Below, in pieces: positions 54,782-62,961 of a DNA stretch of 64,000 nucleotides (its first letter is position 1; each line of letters begins with the position of its first letter). The notes under the pieces are model-generated. The model was not told the DNA's origin. It ran no database searches and saw only the letters and a list, made by a program, of their open reading frames with translations. The translations under genes and the position numbers were made by a program. Source of the DNA: Alphaproteobacteria bacterium. GTDB taxonomy: Bacteria; Pseudomonadota; Alphaproteobacteria; UBA8366. Location of the stretch: positions 62,001 to 126,000 of the forward strand of contig WHUA01000011.1 of the NCBI GenBank assembly GCA_009377445.1, in the 5' to 3' direction.

Positions 54782-54821
54782 AGAGCAACTTATCTGCGTC
54801 CGATAGGACGCAGGTTGCTCT
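54782..54821. repeat. Dispersed palindrome, family B, copy 2
   Basis: AGAGCAA (54782-54788) with TTGCTCT (54815-54821) enclose CTGCGTCC (54794-54801) and GGACGCAG (54806-54813). It is nearly identical to 14798-14837; the upstream AAAAGGTT flank is shared too. Confidence 0.8.
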
Positions 54822-54846
54822 AGCCGGCGCTTGGCCATGGGTTTCT

Positions 54847-54876
54847 GCGGCGGGCCGTGCGGTCCGCCGCTTTTTT
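54847..54876 (+). terminator. Terminator upstream of the first phnD
   Basis: GCGGCGGGCC (54847-54856) pairs with GGTCCGCCGC (54861-54870; one G-T pair) around GTGC, followed by six Ts. It would end mmsA transcripts, and it resembles the element at 55966-55998. Confidence 0.82.
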
Positions 54877-54970
54877 GTGTCGCATCCCGCGGGCTCGGGG
54901 TTATGCTTCGAACGCAATAACGATAAAGAGCGCCACGGCCGATGTGCAGTGGACAGGAGGAGAGTATCCC

Positions 54971-55942
54971 ATGACGAAATCGATGTTGACGATAGCCGCG
55001 CTGCTTCTGTCCGCGGCGTCGCTCATTTCGCCCGGACCGGCGGCCGCGGCCGAATGTCCGCGGGGACAGCTCGACAAGCAATATTGCGATTGGAACGGCG
55101 ACCTGGTCGCCGACCTTCCCCTCGACGAGAAGCAATGGTCGAATCCCGACACCATCATCTTCGCCTATACGCCGGTCGAGGATCCGGCGGTCTACGGGAA
55201 GATCTGGGACGGCTTCATCAAGCACATGTCCAAAGTGACGGGGAAGAAGGTGGCGTTCTTCCCGGTTCAGTCCAACGCGGCGCAGCTGGAGGCGATGCGG
55301 TCCGGCCGCCTGCACGTCGCCGGGGTGAATACGGGGGCCAATCCGGTCGCCGTGACCTGCGCCGGCTTTACGCCCTTCGCGATCATGGGGGCGGCCGACG
55401 GCAGGTTCGGCTACGAGATGGAGATCATCGTTCCGGCCGACAGCCCGATCAAATCGCTGGCCGACCTTAAGGGACGGACGCTGGCCTTCACCGCCAAGAC
55501 GTCCAACTCGGGATTCAAGGCCCCGTCGGCGCTGTTGAAAAGCGAATTCGGCCTGGAGGCAGAGAAGGACTACAAGGTCGCCTTCTCCGGCAAGCATGAC
55601 AACTCCGTCCTCGGCGTCGCCAACAAGGACTACGAGGCAGCGGCGATCGCCAACGAAGTGATGCACCGGATGTTCGACCGCAAGGTGGTCGACCCGGCCA
55701 AGATCCGCACCGTCTACAAGTCGGAGACCTTCCCGACCACGGGATATGGCCATGCCCACAATCTTCATCCCGTTCTCGCGGCGAAGATCCGGCAGGCCTT
55801 CTTCACCTTTCCCTGGGAGGGGTCGGATCTGAAGAAGGAGTTCAAGGACGTGGACAGGTTCGTCGGCATCAGCCACAAGCACGACTGGGCCGTCATCCGC
55901 AAGATCGATGCCGCCAGCGGCGTGAACTATGGCTGCAAGTAG
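54971..55942 (+). CDS. phnD: Phosphate/phosphonate-type ABC transporter binding protein, first copy
   Basis: This 323-residue protein has a signal peptide (cleavage near AAAAEC, residue 27) and a PhnD-type periplasmic-binding fold with [38 protein letters not shown] and [23 protein letters not shown]. Cysteines at the mature N-terminus, in QYCDWNG and at the C-terminus (GVNYGCK) are shared with the second copy. Substrate (phosphonate, phosphite, phosphate or another anion) is unknown. GGAGGA precedes the ATG. A terminator follows, so it may be transcribed alone. Confidence 0.85.
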   Translation: MTKSMLTIAALLLSAASLISPGPAAAAECPRGQLDKQYCDWNGDLVADLPLDEKQWSNPDTIIFAYTPVEDPAVYGKIWDGFIKHMSKVTGKKVAFFPVQSNAAQLEAMRSGRLHVAGVNTGANPVAVTCAGFTPFAIMGAADGRFGYEMEIIVPADSPIKSLADLKGRTLAFTAKTSNSGFKAPSALLKSEFGLEAEKDYKVAFSGKHDNSVLGVANKDYEAAAIANEVMHRMFDRKVVDPAKIRTVYKSETFPTTGYGHAHNLHPVLAAKIRQAFFTFPWEGSDLKKEFKDVDRFVGISHKHDWAVIRKIDAASGVNYGCK

Positions 55943-55965
55943 CGCGCCGGCATCGATTCGGAGCG

Positions 55966-55998
55966 GCGCGGCGGACCTTTGGCCCGCCGCGCTTTTTT
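55966..55998 (+). terminator. Terminator between the two phnD copies
   Basis: GCGCGGCGG (55966-55974) pairs perfectly with CCGCCGCGC (55984-55992), followed by six Ts. The sequence right after the T-run (TGTCGCA, then GTTATGCT) also follows the terminator at 54847-54876, showing both were copied with the genes. Confidence 0.87.
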
Positions 55999-56031
55999 AT
56001 GTCGCAGGCGAGGTCCGGACGTTATGCTCCA

Positions 56032-56049
56032 TCGTAATGAATCTGTAAC
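56032..56049 (+). promoter_or_regulatory. Pho-box-like element upstream of the second phnD
   Basis: TCGTAAT (56032-56038), four bases GAAT, then CTGTAAC (56043-56049) fit the 7-4-7 layout of a PhoB site (consensus near CTGTCAT/CTGTAAC). It lies 62 bases before the start codon. The aligned region of the first copy lacks it. Confidence 0.5.
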
Positions 56050-56111
56050 ATACCAATAACGGCCGGCGGCCGACCGCGCCGAACAGGCCGAAGACTGAGG
56101 AGAGGACACAG

Positions 56112-57083
56112 ATGATCAGAGCCACGTTCATTGTCGTCGCGCTGCTTTTGGCCGCGTCGCCGGTCCTGTCGCCGGCCCCGGCGGTTGCCGCCGACTGCCC
56201 GCGCGGCGCCCTCGACAAGCAGTATTGCGACTGGAACGGCGATCTCGTCGCCGACCTGCCGCTCGACGAGAAGCAGTGGGTCAATCCCGACACGATCATC
56301 TTCTCCTACACGCCGGTGGAAGACCCCGCGGTCTACGCGAAAGTGTGGGACGGCTTCATCAAGCACATGGCCAAGGTGACGGGGAAGAAGGTGGTGTTCT
56401 TCTCGGTGCAATCCAATGCGGCGCAGCTCGAGGCGATGCGGTCGGGCCGGCTGCACGTAGCCGGTTTCAACACCGGCAGCAATCCGATCGCAGCGGCATG
56501 CGCGGGCTTCGTTCCATTCGCGATGATGGCGGCGAAGGACGGCTCCTTCGGCTACGAGATGGAGATCATCGTCGCCTCGGATAGCAATATCCAGAAGCCG
56601 GCGGACATCAAGGGCAGGACGCTGGCCTTCACGGCAAAGACGTCGAACTCCGGATACAAGGCGCCGTCCGCGCTGCTGCGGAGCGAATTCGGGTTGGAGC
56701 CGGACAAGGACTACAAGGCCGCTTTCTCGGGCAAACACGACAATTCGATCCTCGGCGTCGTCAACAAGGACTACGACGCGGCCGCGATCGCGAATTCTGT
56801 TCTCCATCGGATGGTGGAGCGCAAGGTAGTCGACCCGAAAAAGCTGCGCACGATATACAAGTCGGCGACGTTCCCGAGAACCGGCTACGGCTTTGCCCAC
56901 GACCTGCACCCGAAGCTGGTCGCCAAGATCAAGCAGGCCTTCTTTACCTTCGAATGGGAAGGCTCCGAGCTGAAGAAGGAATTCAAGACCGCGGACAAGT
57001 TCATTGCGATCGACTTCAAGCACGATTGGGACATCATCCGTAAGATCGACAAGGCGAACGGCGTGAAATACGAGTGCAAGTAA
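56112..57083 (+). CDS. phnD: Phosphate/phosphonate-type ABC transporter binding protein, second copy
   Basis: This protein is also 323 residues and aligns without gaps to the first copy, about four fifths identical by eye over the mature part. The signal peptide ends near AVAADC. Conserved segments are the same; differences cluster at possible ligand or surface positions (for instance [14 protein letters not shown] against NTGANPVAVTCAGF). GAGGAGAGG precedes the ATG. The phnC gene begins 10 bases after its stop with no terminator, so this copy is the one encoded in the transporter operon. Confidence 0.87.
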   Translation: MIRATFIVVALLLAASPVLSPAPAVAADCPRGALDKQYCDWNGDLVADLPLDEKQWVNPDTIIFSYTPVEDPAVYAKVWDGFIKHMAKVTGKKVVFFSVQSNAAQLEAMRSGRLHVAGFNTGSNPIAAACAGFVPFAMMAAKDGSFGYEMEIIVASDSNIQKPADIKGRTLAFTAKTSNSGYKAPSALLRSEFGLEPDKDYKAAFSGKHDNSILGVVNKDYDAAAIANSVLHRMVERKVVDPKKLRTIYKSATFPRTGYGFAHDLHPKLVAKIKQAFFTFEWEGSELKKEFKTADKFIAIDFKHDWDIIRKIDKANGVKYECK

Positions 57084-57093
57084 GGCCGCCGTC

Positions 57094-57960
57094 ATGGACG
57101 CGAATGCGTCGATGCTCCGCCTGGAGCGGCTGGTAAAGCGGTATCCGACGGGGGATCTGGCGCTGAAGGGCGTCGACCTGGAGGTGCCGAGAGGGCAGGT
57201 GATGGCCCTGATCGGCCCATCCGGGGCGGGCAAGAGCACGCTGATCCGCTGCGTGAACCGGCTCGTCGAGCCGACCTCGGGGCGGATATATCTCGGCGGC
57301 GAGGAACTGACCCGGCTCGGCATGTCGGGACTGCGCCGCGCCCGCCGCCGCATGGGAATGATCTTCCAGGAATATGCGCTGGTCGAACGCCTGACGGTCA
57401 TGGAGAACGTGCTGTCCGGCCGGCTCGGCTATGTCGGCTTCTGGCGCAGCTTCCTCCGCAAGTTTCCGCAATCCGACATCGACGAGGCATTTCGCCTGCT
57501 GGAACGCGTCGGCCTCGATCAGATGGTCGACAAGCGGGCGGACGCGCTGTCGGGCGGTCAGCGCCAGCGCGTCGGCATCTGCCGCGCCTTGATCCAGAAT
57601 CCGCAGCTTCTGCTGGTCGACGAGCCGACGGCCAGCCTCGATCCCAAGACCTCGAGGCAGATCATGCGGCTGATCTGCGAGCTCTGCGCCGAGCGCGATC
57701 TGGCGGCCGTCATCAATATCCACGATGTCATGCTGGCCCAAATGTTCGCTCAGCGCATCGTCGGCTTGCGGCTCGGCGAGGTCGTCTACGACGGACCGGC
57801 GGACGGCCTCACCGCGGAAGTCCTGACGGACATCTACGGCGAGGAAGACTGGTCCGCGACGATCCAGAAGGATGAAGGCGCCGCCGCGGAGGAAGACGCG
57901 GGCGAGCCGGCTGCCGCCGAGACGCTGCGGCCGGACGAACGGATGGCGGGACTGACATGA
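57094..57960 (+). CDS. phnC: Phosphonate-type ABC transporter ATP-binding protein
   Basis: This 288-residue ATPase has Walker [10 protein letters not shown] at residues 41-49, the signature LSGGQRQR, Walker [11 protein letters not shown] and an INIHDV switch region. The first half of the PhnC family, [28 protein letters not shown], is very recognisable. An acidic tail ([16 protein letters not shown]) of about 30 residues extends beyond the usual end. The stop overlaps the permease start by 4 bases. Confidence 0.93.
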   Translation: MDANASMLRLERLVKRYPTGDLALKGVDLEVPRGQVMALIGPSGAGKSTLIRCVNRLVEPTSGRIYLGGEELTRLGMSGLRRARRRMGMIFQEYALVERLTVMENVLSGRLGYVGFWRSFLRKFPQSDIDEAFRLLERVGLDQMVDKRADALSGGQRQRVGICRALIQNPQLLLVDEPTASLDPKTSRQIMRLICELCAERDLAAVINIHDVMLAQMFAQRIVGLRLGEVVYDGPADGLTAEVLTDIYGEEDWSATIQKDEGAAAEEDAGEPAAAETLRPDERMAGLT

Positions 57961-58769
57961 CGGACGTGTCCGTTGCGCTCGGCCGGCGCCGCTGGAAGCG
58001 GCCGCCGCTGATCGCCAATCCATTGCTGCGCTGGGGGCTCGTTGTTGGCGGCGCGGTCTATCTCTCCTTCGCGCTCGGGACGACCGAGGTCAACTGGTCG
58101 CGCGTCTGGGAAGGATTGCCCCGGGGCAAGCAGTTCCTGCTCGCCTTCGCGCCGCCCGATTTCGTGTCCCGCTGGGACGATATCCTCGACGGCTTGCTCG
58201 AGAGCCTCTGGATGACCGCGGTGTCGACCGTCATCGGCATCGTGATCTCGGTACCGATCGCGCTCGGCGCCGCGCGCAATATCGCACCGCTTCCGGTCTA
58301 TTATTTCTGCCGCGCCGTCATCGCCGTATCGCGCAGCTTTCAGGAGATCATCCTCGCCATCTTTTTCGTGAAGCTGTTCGGTTTCGGCCCGTTCGCCGGT
58401 GTCGTGACGCTGAGTCTCGCGACGATAGGCTTTTTCGCCAAGCTGCTGGCTGAGGATATCGAGGACATGGATGCGGCCCAGGCGGAGGCCGTGCGCGCCA
58501 CCGGCGGCGGCTGGTTCCAGTGGCTCAACTACGGTATCCAGCCGCAGGTGCTGCCGCGCTTCATCGGCCTCTCGCTCTACCGGCTGGACATCAACCTGCG
58601 CGAATCTGCGGTGGTCGGCATCGTCGGCGGCGGCGGCATCGGCGCGACGCTCAATACGGCCTTCGACCGCTACGAGTTCGACTCCGCGGCGGCGATCCTC
58701 ATCGTGATCATTGCCATCGTCATGGGTCTCGAATACACGTCCGGCCATGTCCGGCGCTGGGTGCAGTGA
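57957..58769 (+). CDS. phnE: Phosphonate-type ABC transporter permease, first
   Basis: This 270-residue inner-membrane protein has about six predicted helices. The transporter coupling loop reads [36 protein letters not shown] in its EAA-type region, and the family's [21 protein letters not shown] follows near the C-terminus. It pairs with the next gene product as a heterodimeric channel. ATGA overlap with phnC upstream and TGATG with the next permease. Confidence 0.9.
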   Translation: MTDVSVALGRRRWKRPPLIANPLLRWGLVVGGAVYLSFALGTTEVNWSRVWEGLPRGKQFLLAFAPPDFVSRWDDILDGLLESLWMTAVSTVIGIVISVPIALGAARNIAPLPVYYFCRAVIAVSRSFQEIILAIFFVKLFGFGPFAGVVTLSLATIGFFAKLLAEDIEDMDAAQAEAVRATGGGWFQWLNYGIQPQVLPRFIGLSLYRLDINLRESAVVGIVGGGGIGATLNTAFDRYEFDSAAAILIVIIAIVMGLEYTSGHVRRWVQ

Positions 58770-59584
58770 TGCCGACGCAGGCGAAAGGCGGCACCCGGGT
58801 CTGGCAGCGCCGCGAACGCGGCCGGCAGCTCGCCATCTGGGCCGGATGGTTCTTCGGCACATTCATTTTCCTCTACTGCTTCAAGCTGATCTCGGACAAG
58901 ACCATATGGTTCTTCGTCACGGACGCGGGCCGGCAGGCGGCTGACCTCGGCGTCCGGATGGTGCCGCCCAACTGGTCCTACATCAACGAGCTGTGGGAGC
59001 CGCTGTGGGACACCATCAACATCGCCACCATCGGCACCCTTCTGGCCATCGTCATCGCCGTGCCGGTCGCGTTCCTTGCGGCACGCAACACGACGCCGAG
59101 CGTCGCCGTCGTCCGTCCGATCGCCCTGCTGATCATCGTCGCCTCCCGCTCGATCAATGCGCTGATCTGGGCGCTGCTCCTGGTCGCGATCGTCGGCCCC
59201 GGCGTGTTCGCCGGCATCCTCGCCATCGCGCTGCGCTCGATCGGCTTCGTGGCCAAGCTGCTGTACGAGGCCATCGAGGAGATCGACGCCAGCCAGGTCG
59301 AAGCGGTGACGGCGACCGGCGCCGGCAGGGGACAGACTCTGACCTACGGCATCGTGCCGCAGATCTTGCCCGCCTTCGCCGGCATCACGGTGTTCCGCTG
59401 GGATATCAACATTCGCGAGTCGACGGTCGTCGGCCTCGTCGGTGCGGGCGGTATCGGCCTCGAGCTCAACTCGCAGATCATGGAGCTGAGCTGGACGAGC
59501 GTCTCCGTCATCCTGCTTGCGATCATTGCGACCGTGGTGGTCAGCGAATGGGTCTCCGCCAAAGTACGCCACGCCATCATCTGA
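58769..59584 (+). CDS. phnE: Phosphonate-type ABC transporter permease, second
   Basis: This 271-residue permease has predicted membrane helices, the coupling loop AIEEIDASQVEAVTATGAGRGQTLTYGIVPQILP and the same RWDINIRESTVVGLVGAGGIG signature as its partner, showing duplication within the operon. A longer N-terminal region lies before the first helix. The start shares a base with the previous stop. No C-P lyase genes follow; a convergent HAD gene begins 14 bases on. Confidence 0.9.
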   Translation: MPTQAKGGTRVWQRRERGRQLAIWAGWFFGTFIFLYCFKLISDKTIWFFVTDAGRQAADLGVRMVPPNWSYINELWEPLWDTINIATIGTLLAIVIAVPVAFLAARNTTPSVAVVRPIALLIIVASRSINALIWALLLVAIVGPGVFAGILAIALRSIGFVAKLLYEAIEEIDASQVEAVTATGAGRGQTLTYGIVPQILPAFAGITVFRWDINIRESTVVGLVGAGGIGLELNSQIMELSWTSVSVILLAIIATVVVSEWVSAKVRHAII

Positions 59585-59598
59585 GCGCCGGCCGGCTT

Positions 59599-60420
59599 CT
59601 ACCCTTGCTGCCGCGCGGCCAGCAATGCGTCGGCAACCTCGGCAAATCCGTCGCCTCCTCTGGCCGCCGCGACATAGCCGGGCTCGGCTGTAAGGCGGTC
59701 GCGGAAGTCGGCCACGTTGGCCACGCCGACGGAGTTCTCGAAGAAGGCGAACATCGGCGAGTCGTTGGGCGCGTCGCCCGTGAAGACGATGGCGCGGTTC
59801 TCCCGCTCGATGTCGATGGCGAAGACCTCGGCCATCACCCGGCGCGCCATCGTCAGCTTGTCGAAGGAGCCGAACCAGCCGTTGACGTGGATCGAACTGA
59901 TCTTGGCGGTGGCGCCGGCCTCTTCGAACAGTTCGACGATGCGGTCGACCGCCGCCTGGGGCAGGGGCGGCACGTCCTCGCAGAAGTCGATCGCCAGGTC
60001 GGTTTCGCGGTAGGCCTGGTCGCTCGCCACGGCAGCGCCCGGCACGCCCGCGAGGATGCGGTCCTTCACGGCGACAAGGCGGCGGCGATTCTCCTCCCGC
60101 ACGGCGTCCGGCTGGTCGAAACGGCGCGTCATGCGCCGCGCCTTGCGGTCGTAGCGGAAATAGAAGGCGCCGTTCTCGCCGACCACGGCGTCGACCGGCC
60201 ACATGCGGGCGATGTGGTCGCACCAGCCGGCAGGGCGGCCGGTGATGGGCACGACCAGGATGCCCGCCTGCTGCAGCGCCTCGAGCGCGCCGTAGGCGCG
60301 GGCGCCGAGCCGGCCGTCGTTCGTGAGCGTGTCGTCGATGTCGGTGAAGACGACGCGGACGGCGCGGCGCGCCGCGGCGGAAAAGCGGCGGAGGGGCTGA
60401 AAGGTCGCTCGGGTCGGCAT
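59599..60420 (-). CDS. HAD-superfamily hydrolase (Cof/sucrose-phosphatase-like)
   Basis: This 273-residue protein has motif I FTDIDDTLT with nucleophile Asp27, motif II PITGRPAG, a cap domain, and motif IV FTGDAPNDSPMF. The layout fits HAD type-IIB enzymes that remove phosphate from sugars or glycerate derivatives. The substrate is unknown; next to phosphonate transport and glycerol-phosphate genes, a phosphate-scavenging role is possible. An in-frame ATG at 60471 gives 17 more residues; 60420 was chosen because the fold starts there. Confidence 0.82.
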   Translation of the reverse strand: MPTRATFQPLRRFSAAARRAVRVVFTDIDDTLTNDGRLGARAYGALEALQQAGILVVPITGRPAGWCDHIARMWPVDAVVGENGAFYFRYDRKARRMTRRFDQPDAVREENRRRLVAVKDRILAGVPGAAVASDQAYRETDLAIDFCEDVPPLPQAAVDRIVELFEEAGATAKISSIHVNGWFGSFDKLTMARRVMAEVFAIDIERENRAIVFTGDAPNDSPMFAFFENSVGVANVADFRDRLTAEPGYVAAARGGDGFAEVADALLAARQQG

Positions 60421-60483
60421 GTCGGGTCCGGCTTGAGTTGCGCGCCGTAGCCCGGCGCCGGCAGGTCGCATATAACCGCAAGC

Positions 60484-60500
60484 GTTTACCCCGCGTAAAC
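60484..60500. promoter_or_regulatory. Inverted repeat between HAD and glpD genes (operator candidate)
   Basis: GTTTAC (60484-60489) and GTAAAC (60495-60500) are perfectly complementary with 5 bases between. It lies 18 bases before the glpD start, where a repressor site would be expected. No regulator gene is in view. Confidence 0.35.
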
Positions 60501-60517
60501 CGGAAGCCGATAGAGCA

Positions 60518-62020
60518 TTGAGCGTGACGCGCGAAATTTACGATCTTCTGGTGATCGGCGGCGGCATCAACGGGGCCTCGATCGCCCGCGATGCCGCCGG
60601 GCGGGGCCTGTCGGTCCTGCTCTGCGAGATGGGCGATCTCGCCGGGGCGACGTCCTCGGCGAGCAGCAAGCTCATCCACGGCGGGATACGCTATCTCGAG
60701 CACTATGCCTTCCGGCTCGTCGCCGAGTCGCTCGGCGAGCGCCGCGTGCTGCTGCGGAACGCGCCGCACATCATCCGGCCGATGGAATTCGTCCTGCCGC
60801 ACGTGCCGGGGCTGCGGCCGGCCTGGATGATCCGCATCGGGCTCTGGCTCTACGACCGTCTGGGCGGGCGCCATGAGCCTCTTGCCCGGTCGCGCGGCGT
60901 GCCGCTCGCCGGCGGCGCCTATGGCGCGGCGCTGAAACCGTGCCTCACGAAGGGCTTCGTCTATTCCGACTGCTGGGTCGACGACGCGCGCTTCGTCGTC
61001 CTGACGGCCGTCGACGCGGCGCGGCACGGCGCTGAGATCCTTACCCGCACCCGCTGCATCTCGGCGCGGCGCGACGGCGGCCTCTGGCGCGCCGTACTGG
61101 ACGCGGAAGCGGGGCGCCGGGAGATCGCGGCCCGCGCGCTGGTCAACGCCGCCGGCCCCTGGGTCGAGCAGGTCATCCGGCAGGTGGCCGGCGCGAACGC
61201 TCCGGCGCATGCCCGGCTGGTCAAGGGCAGCCATATCGTCGTGCCGCGCATCCACGACGGCGCGCACGCCATGATTCTGCAGAACGGCGACGGCCGCGTG
61301 ATCTTCATCATTCCCTATGAGGGCGCTTTCAGCCTGATCGGCACGACCGACGTTCCATGCGAGCATGGGCCGCAGGCGGTCGTGATTTCGGACGAAGAGA
61401 TCGACTACCTGTGCGCTGCGGTGAATCGCTACCTCGTCCGGCCGATCGGCCGTGCGGACGTGGCGTGGAGCTATGCCGGCGTGCGGCCGCTCTACGACGA
61501 TGGCGAAAGCGATCCGTCCGCCGTGACGCGCGACTATGTGCTGACGCTCGATGCGGCCGGCGGCGGTGCGCCGTTGCTGTCCGTCTTCGGCGGCAAGATC
61601 ACGACGGCGCGGAGGCTGGCCGAGCATGCGCTGGAAAAGCTCGGCGATGCGGGCATGCGGTTGGGCCCTGCCTGGACCAGGACGGCCCCGCTCCCGGGGG
61701 GCGAGATGGAGTCTTTCGCATCCTTCCTGGACGGCCTGATCCGCGACTTCCCGGCCCTCGACCGCGATTGGCTCGAAGGGCTGGCGCGCCGGCACGGCAC
61801 GCGGGCGCGCGCGGTCCTGGACGGCGCACTGATGGCTGCCGACCTCGGCCAATATTTCGGCGGCGGCCTCTACGGCCGCGAGGCGGAGTGGCTCTGCCGC
61901 GAGGAATGGGCCGCCGGCCCGGAGGATATCCTGTGGCGGCGTACGAAATGCGGCCTGCACATGACGGCGGAGGAGCGCGCGGCCTTCGCCGGCTATATGG
62001 CGAGCAGCCGGTCCGGATAG
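60518..62020 (+). CDS. glpD: Glycerol-3-phosphate dehydrogenase (FAD, membrane-associated)
   Basis: This 500-residue flavoprotein has GGGINGASIARDAAGRG near residue 13 (FAD binding), SKLIHGGIRYLEHY, and FGGKITTARRLAEHAL, all typical of GlpD. It oxidises glycerol-3-phosphate to dihydroxyacetone phosphate and passes electrons to quinone. No ATG is available: the start is TTG (60518) or GTG (60524), with GGAAG upstream. The last 28 bases overlap the convergent glycerophosphodiesterase gene, which supplies the same substrate. Confidence 0.93.
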   Translation: MSVTREIYDLLVIGGGINGASIARDAAGRGLSVLLCEMGDLAGATSSASSKLIHGGIRYLEHYAFRLVAESLGERRVLLRNAPHIIRPMEFVLPHVPGLRPAWMIRIGLWLYDRLGGRHEPLARSRGVPLAGGAYGAALKPCLTKGFVYSDCWVDDARFVVLTAVDAARHGAEILTRTRCISARRDGGLWRAVLDAEAGRREIAARALVNAAGPWVEQVIRQVAGANAPAHARLVKGSHIVVPRIHDGAHAMILQNGDGRVIFIIPYEGAFSLIGTTDVPCEHGPQAVVISDEEIDYLCAAVNRYLVRPIGRADVAWSYAGVRPLYDDGESDPSAVTRDYVLTLDAAGGGAPLLSVFGGKITTARRLAEHALEKLGDAGMRLGPAWTRTAPLPGGEMESFASFLDGLIRDFPALDRDWLEGLARRHGTRARAVLDGALMAADLGQYFGGGLYGREAEWLCREEWAAGPEDILWRRTKCGLHMTAEERAAFAGYMASSRSG

Positions 62021-62733
62021 TCGGTGAAGACGGCTTCGACGCCCCACTCGAACAACTGGCGGCCACGCGCCGCATCGTTCACGGTATAGGCGAGGAGAAG
62101 GTAGCCCGCCTGCCGGGCCTCCGCCGCCCCCCTGCGGTCGAGATTTCGATGGTTGCAGTGGATCGAGACGCATCCGAGCGCCGCCGCCTCCCTCTGCCAT
62201 TCCCGGCCAAGCCGGCTCGACAGGTAGCCGCGCGCGATCGACGGCGCTGCGTCGCGGGCGGCGGCCAGCGCCTCGGACTTGAAGCTGGAGAAGAGCGGCG
62301 GCGGCAGCGATACCGGCCAGGCGGCGGCGACGCGCTTGGCGACGACCGCGCCGGTCTCGGCCTCGCGGCCCGGCGTCGGCTTGATCTCGATATTGGCGCC
62401 GAGTCCGAGCGATTGCAGCAACGCGATGGCTTCCATCAGCGTCGGCACGCGCTCGCCCGCCATGGCTTCCGAATGCCAGGCTCCGGCGTCGAGCTGCTGC
62501 AGCTCGCCGAGGGACATCGCCGCAAGCTTGCCCTTGCCGCTCGTCGTGCGGTCGACGGTTTTGTCATGCAGCAGGACCGGCTCGCCTTCGCGGGTCAGCG
62601 CGACGTCGAACTCAACCCAGCGCGCGCCGAGCTCCGCCGCCCGGCGCAGGCTGGCGAGGGTGTTCTCCGGCGCATGGCCCGCGGCGCCACGATGGCCTAT
62701 GACGCGGGGCAATGCGAGGCTGCCGTTGCTCAT
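61993..62733 (-). CDS. ugpQ: Glycerophosphodiester phosphodiesterase
   Basis: This 246-residue TIM-barrel enzyme starts with the catalytic HRGAAGHAPENTLASLRRA, then WVEFDVALTREGEPVLLHDKTVDRTTSG, the family's metal and acid-base residues. It splits glycerophosphodiesters into glycerol-3-phosphate and an alcohol. No signal peptide, so cytoplasmic, as in E. coli UgpQ. Its 3' end overlaps glpD by 28 bases, the largest convergent overlap in the window. Confidence 0.92.
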   Translation of the reverse strand: MSNGSLALPRVIGHRGAAGHAPENTLASLRRAAELGARWVEFDVALTREGEPVLLHDKTVDRTTSGKGKLAAMSLGELQQLDAGAWHSEAMAGERVPTLMEAIALLQSLGLGANIEIKPTPGREAETGAVVAKRVAAAWPVSLPPPLFSSFKSEALAAARDAAPSIARGYLSSRLGREWQREAAALGCVSIHCNHRNLDRRGAAEARQAGYLLLAYTVNDAARGRQLFEWGVEAVFTDYPDRLLAI

Positions 62734-62892
62734 CCGGTATCTCCGCTTACGTAGAACGGGCTGCCGAGCCCCGATAGGGCAGGCGAATAGTTAGCATAGC
62801 CGTGCCGACGTCGGAACCGGCCCACCCAGGCAGCGTAAGTCTTTTGCAAATGTAGTTTGTGGGAGACCCGCTTGCGCTATACTGGCCGGTCC

Positions 62893-62910
62893 TTGTAACA
62901 AAACGGTAAT
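62893..62910 (+). promoter_or_regulatory. Pho-box-like element upstream of the Na/Pi cotransporter gene
   Basis: TTGTAAC (62893-62899), AAAA, then CGGTAAT (62904-62910) show the 7-4-7 PhoB layout with moderate matches. A -10-like TATACT (62878-62883) lies just upstream, so the arrangement is not fully standard. Nothing else in 62734-62961 is interpretable. Confidence 0.4.
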
Positions 62911-62961
62911 ATCTTCTGCCGTCGCCCGCTTTCATGCGGCTATGCTTGGAGGAAAGGGGCC

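Noticed and set aside
58670..62200. A 1176-codon open frame on the minus strand opposite phnE, the HAD gene and glpD
   Set aside because: It is a GC-rich shadow of three well-supported genes; its translation is compositionally odd (Arg/Ala/Asp) and matches no domain.
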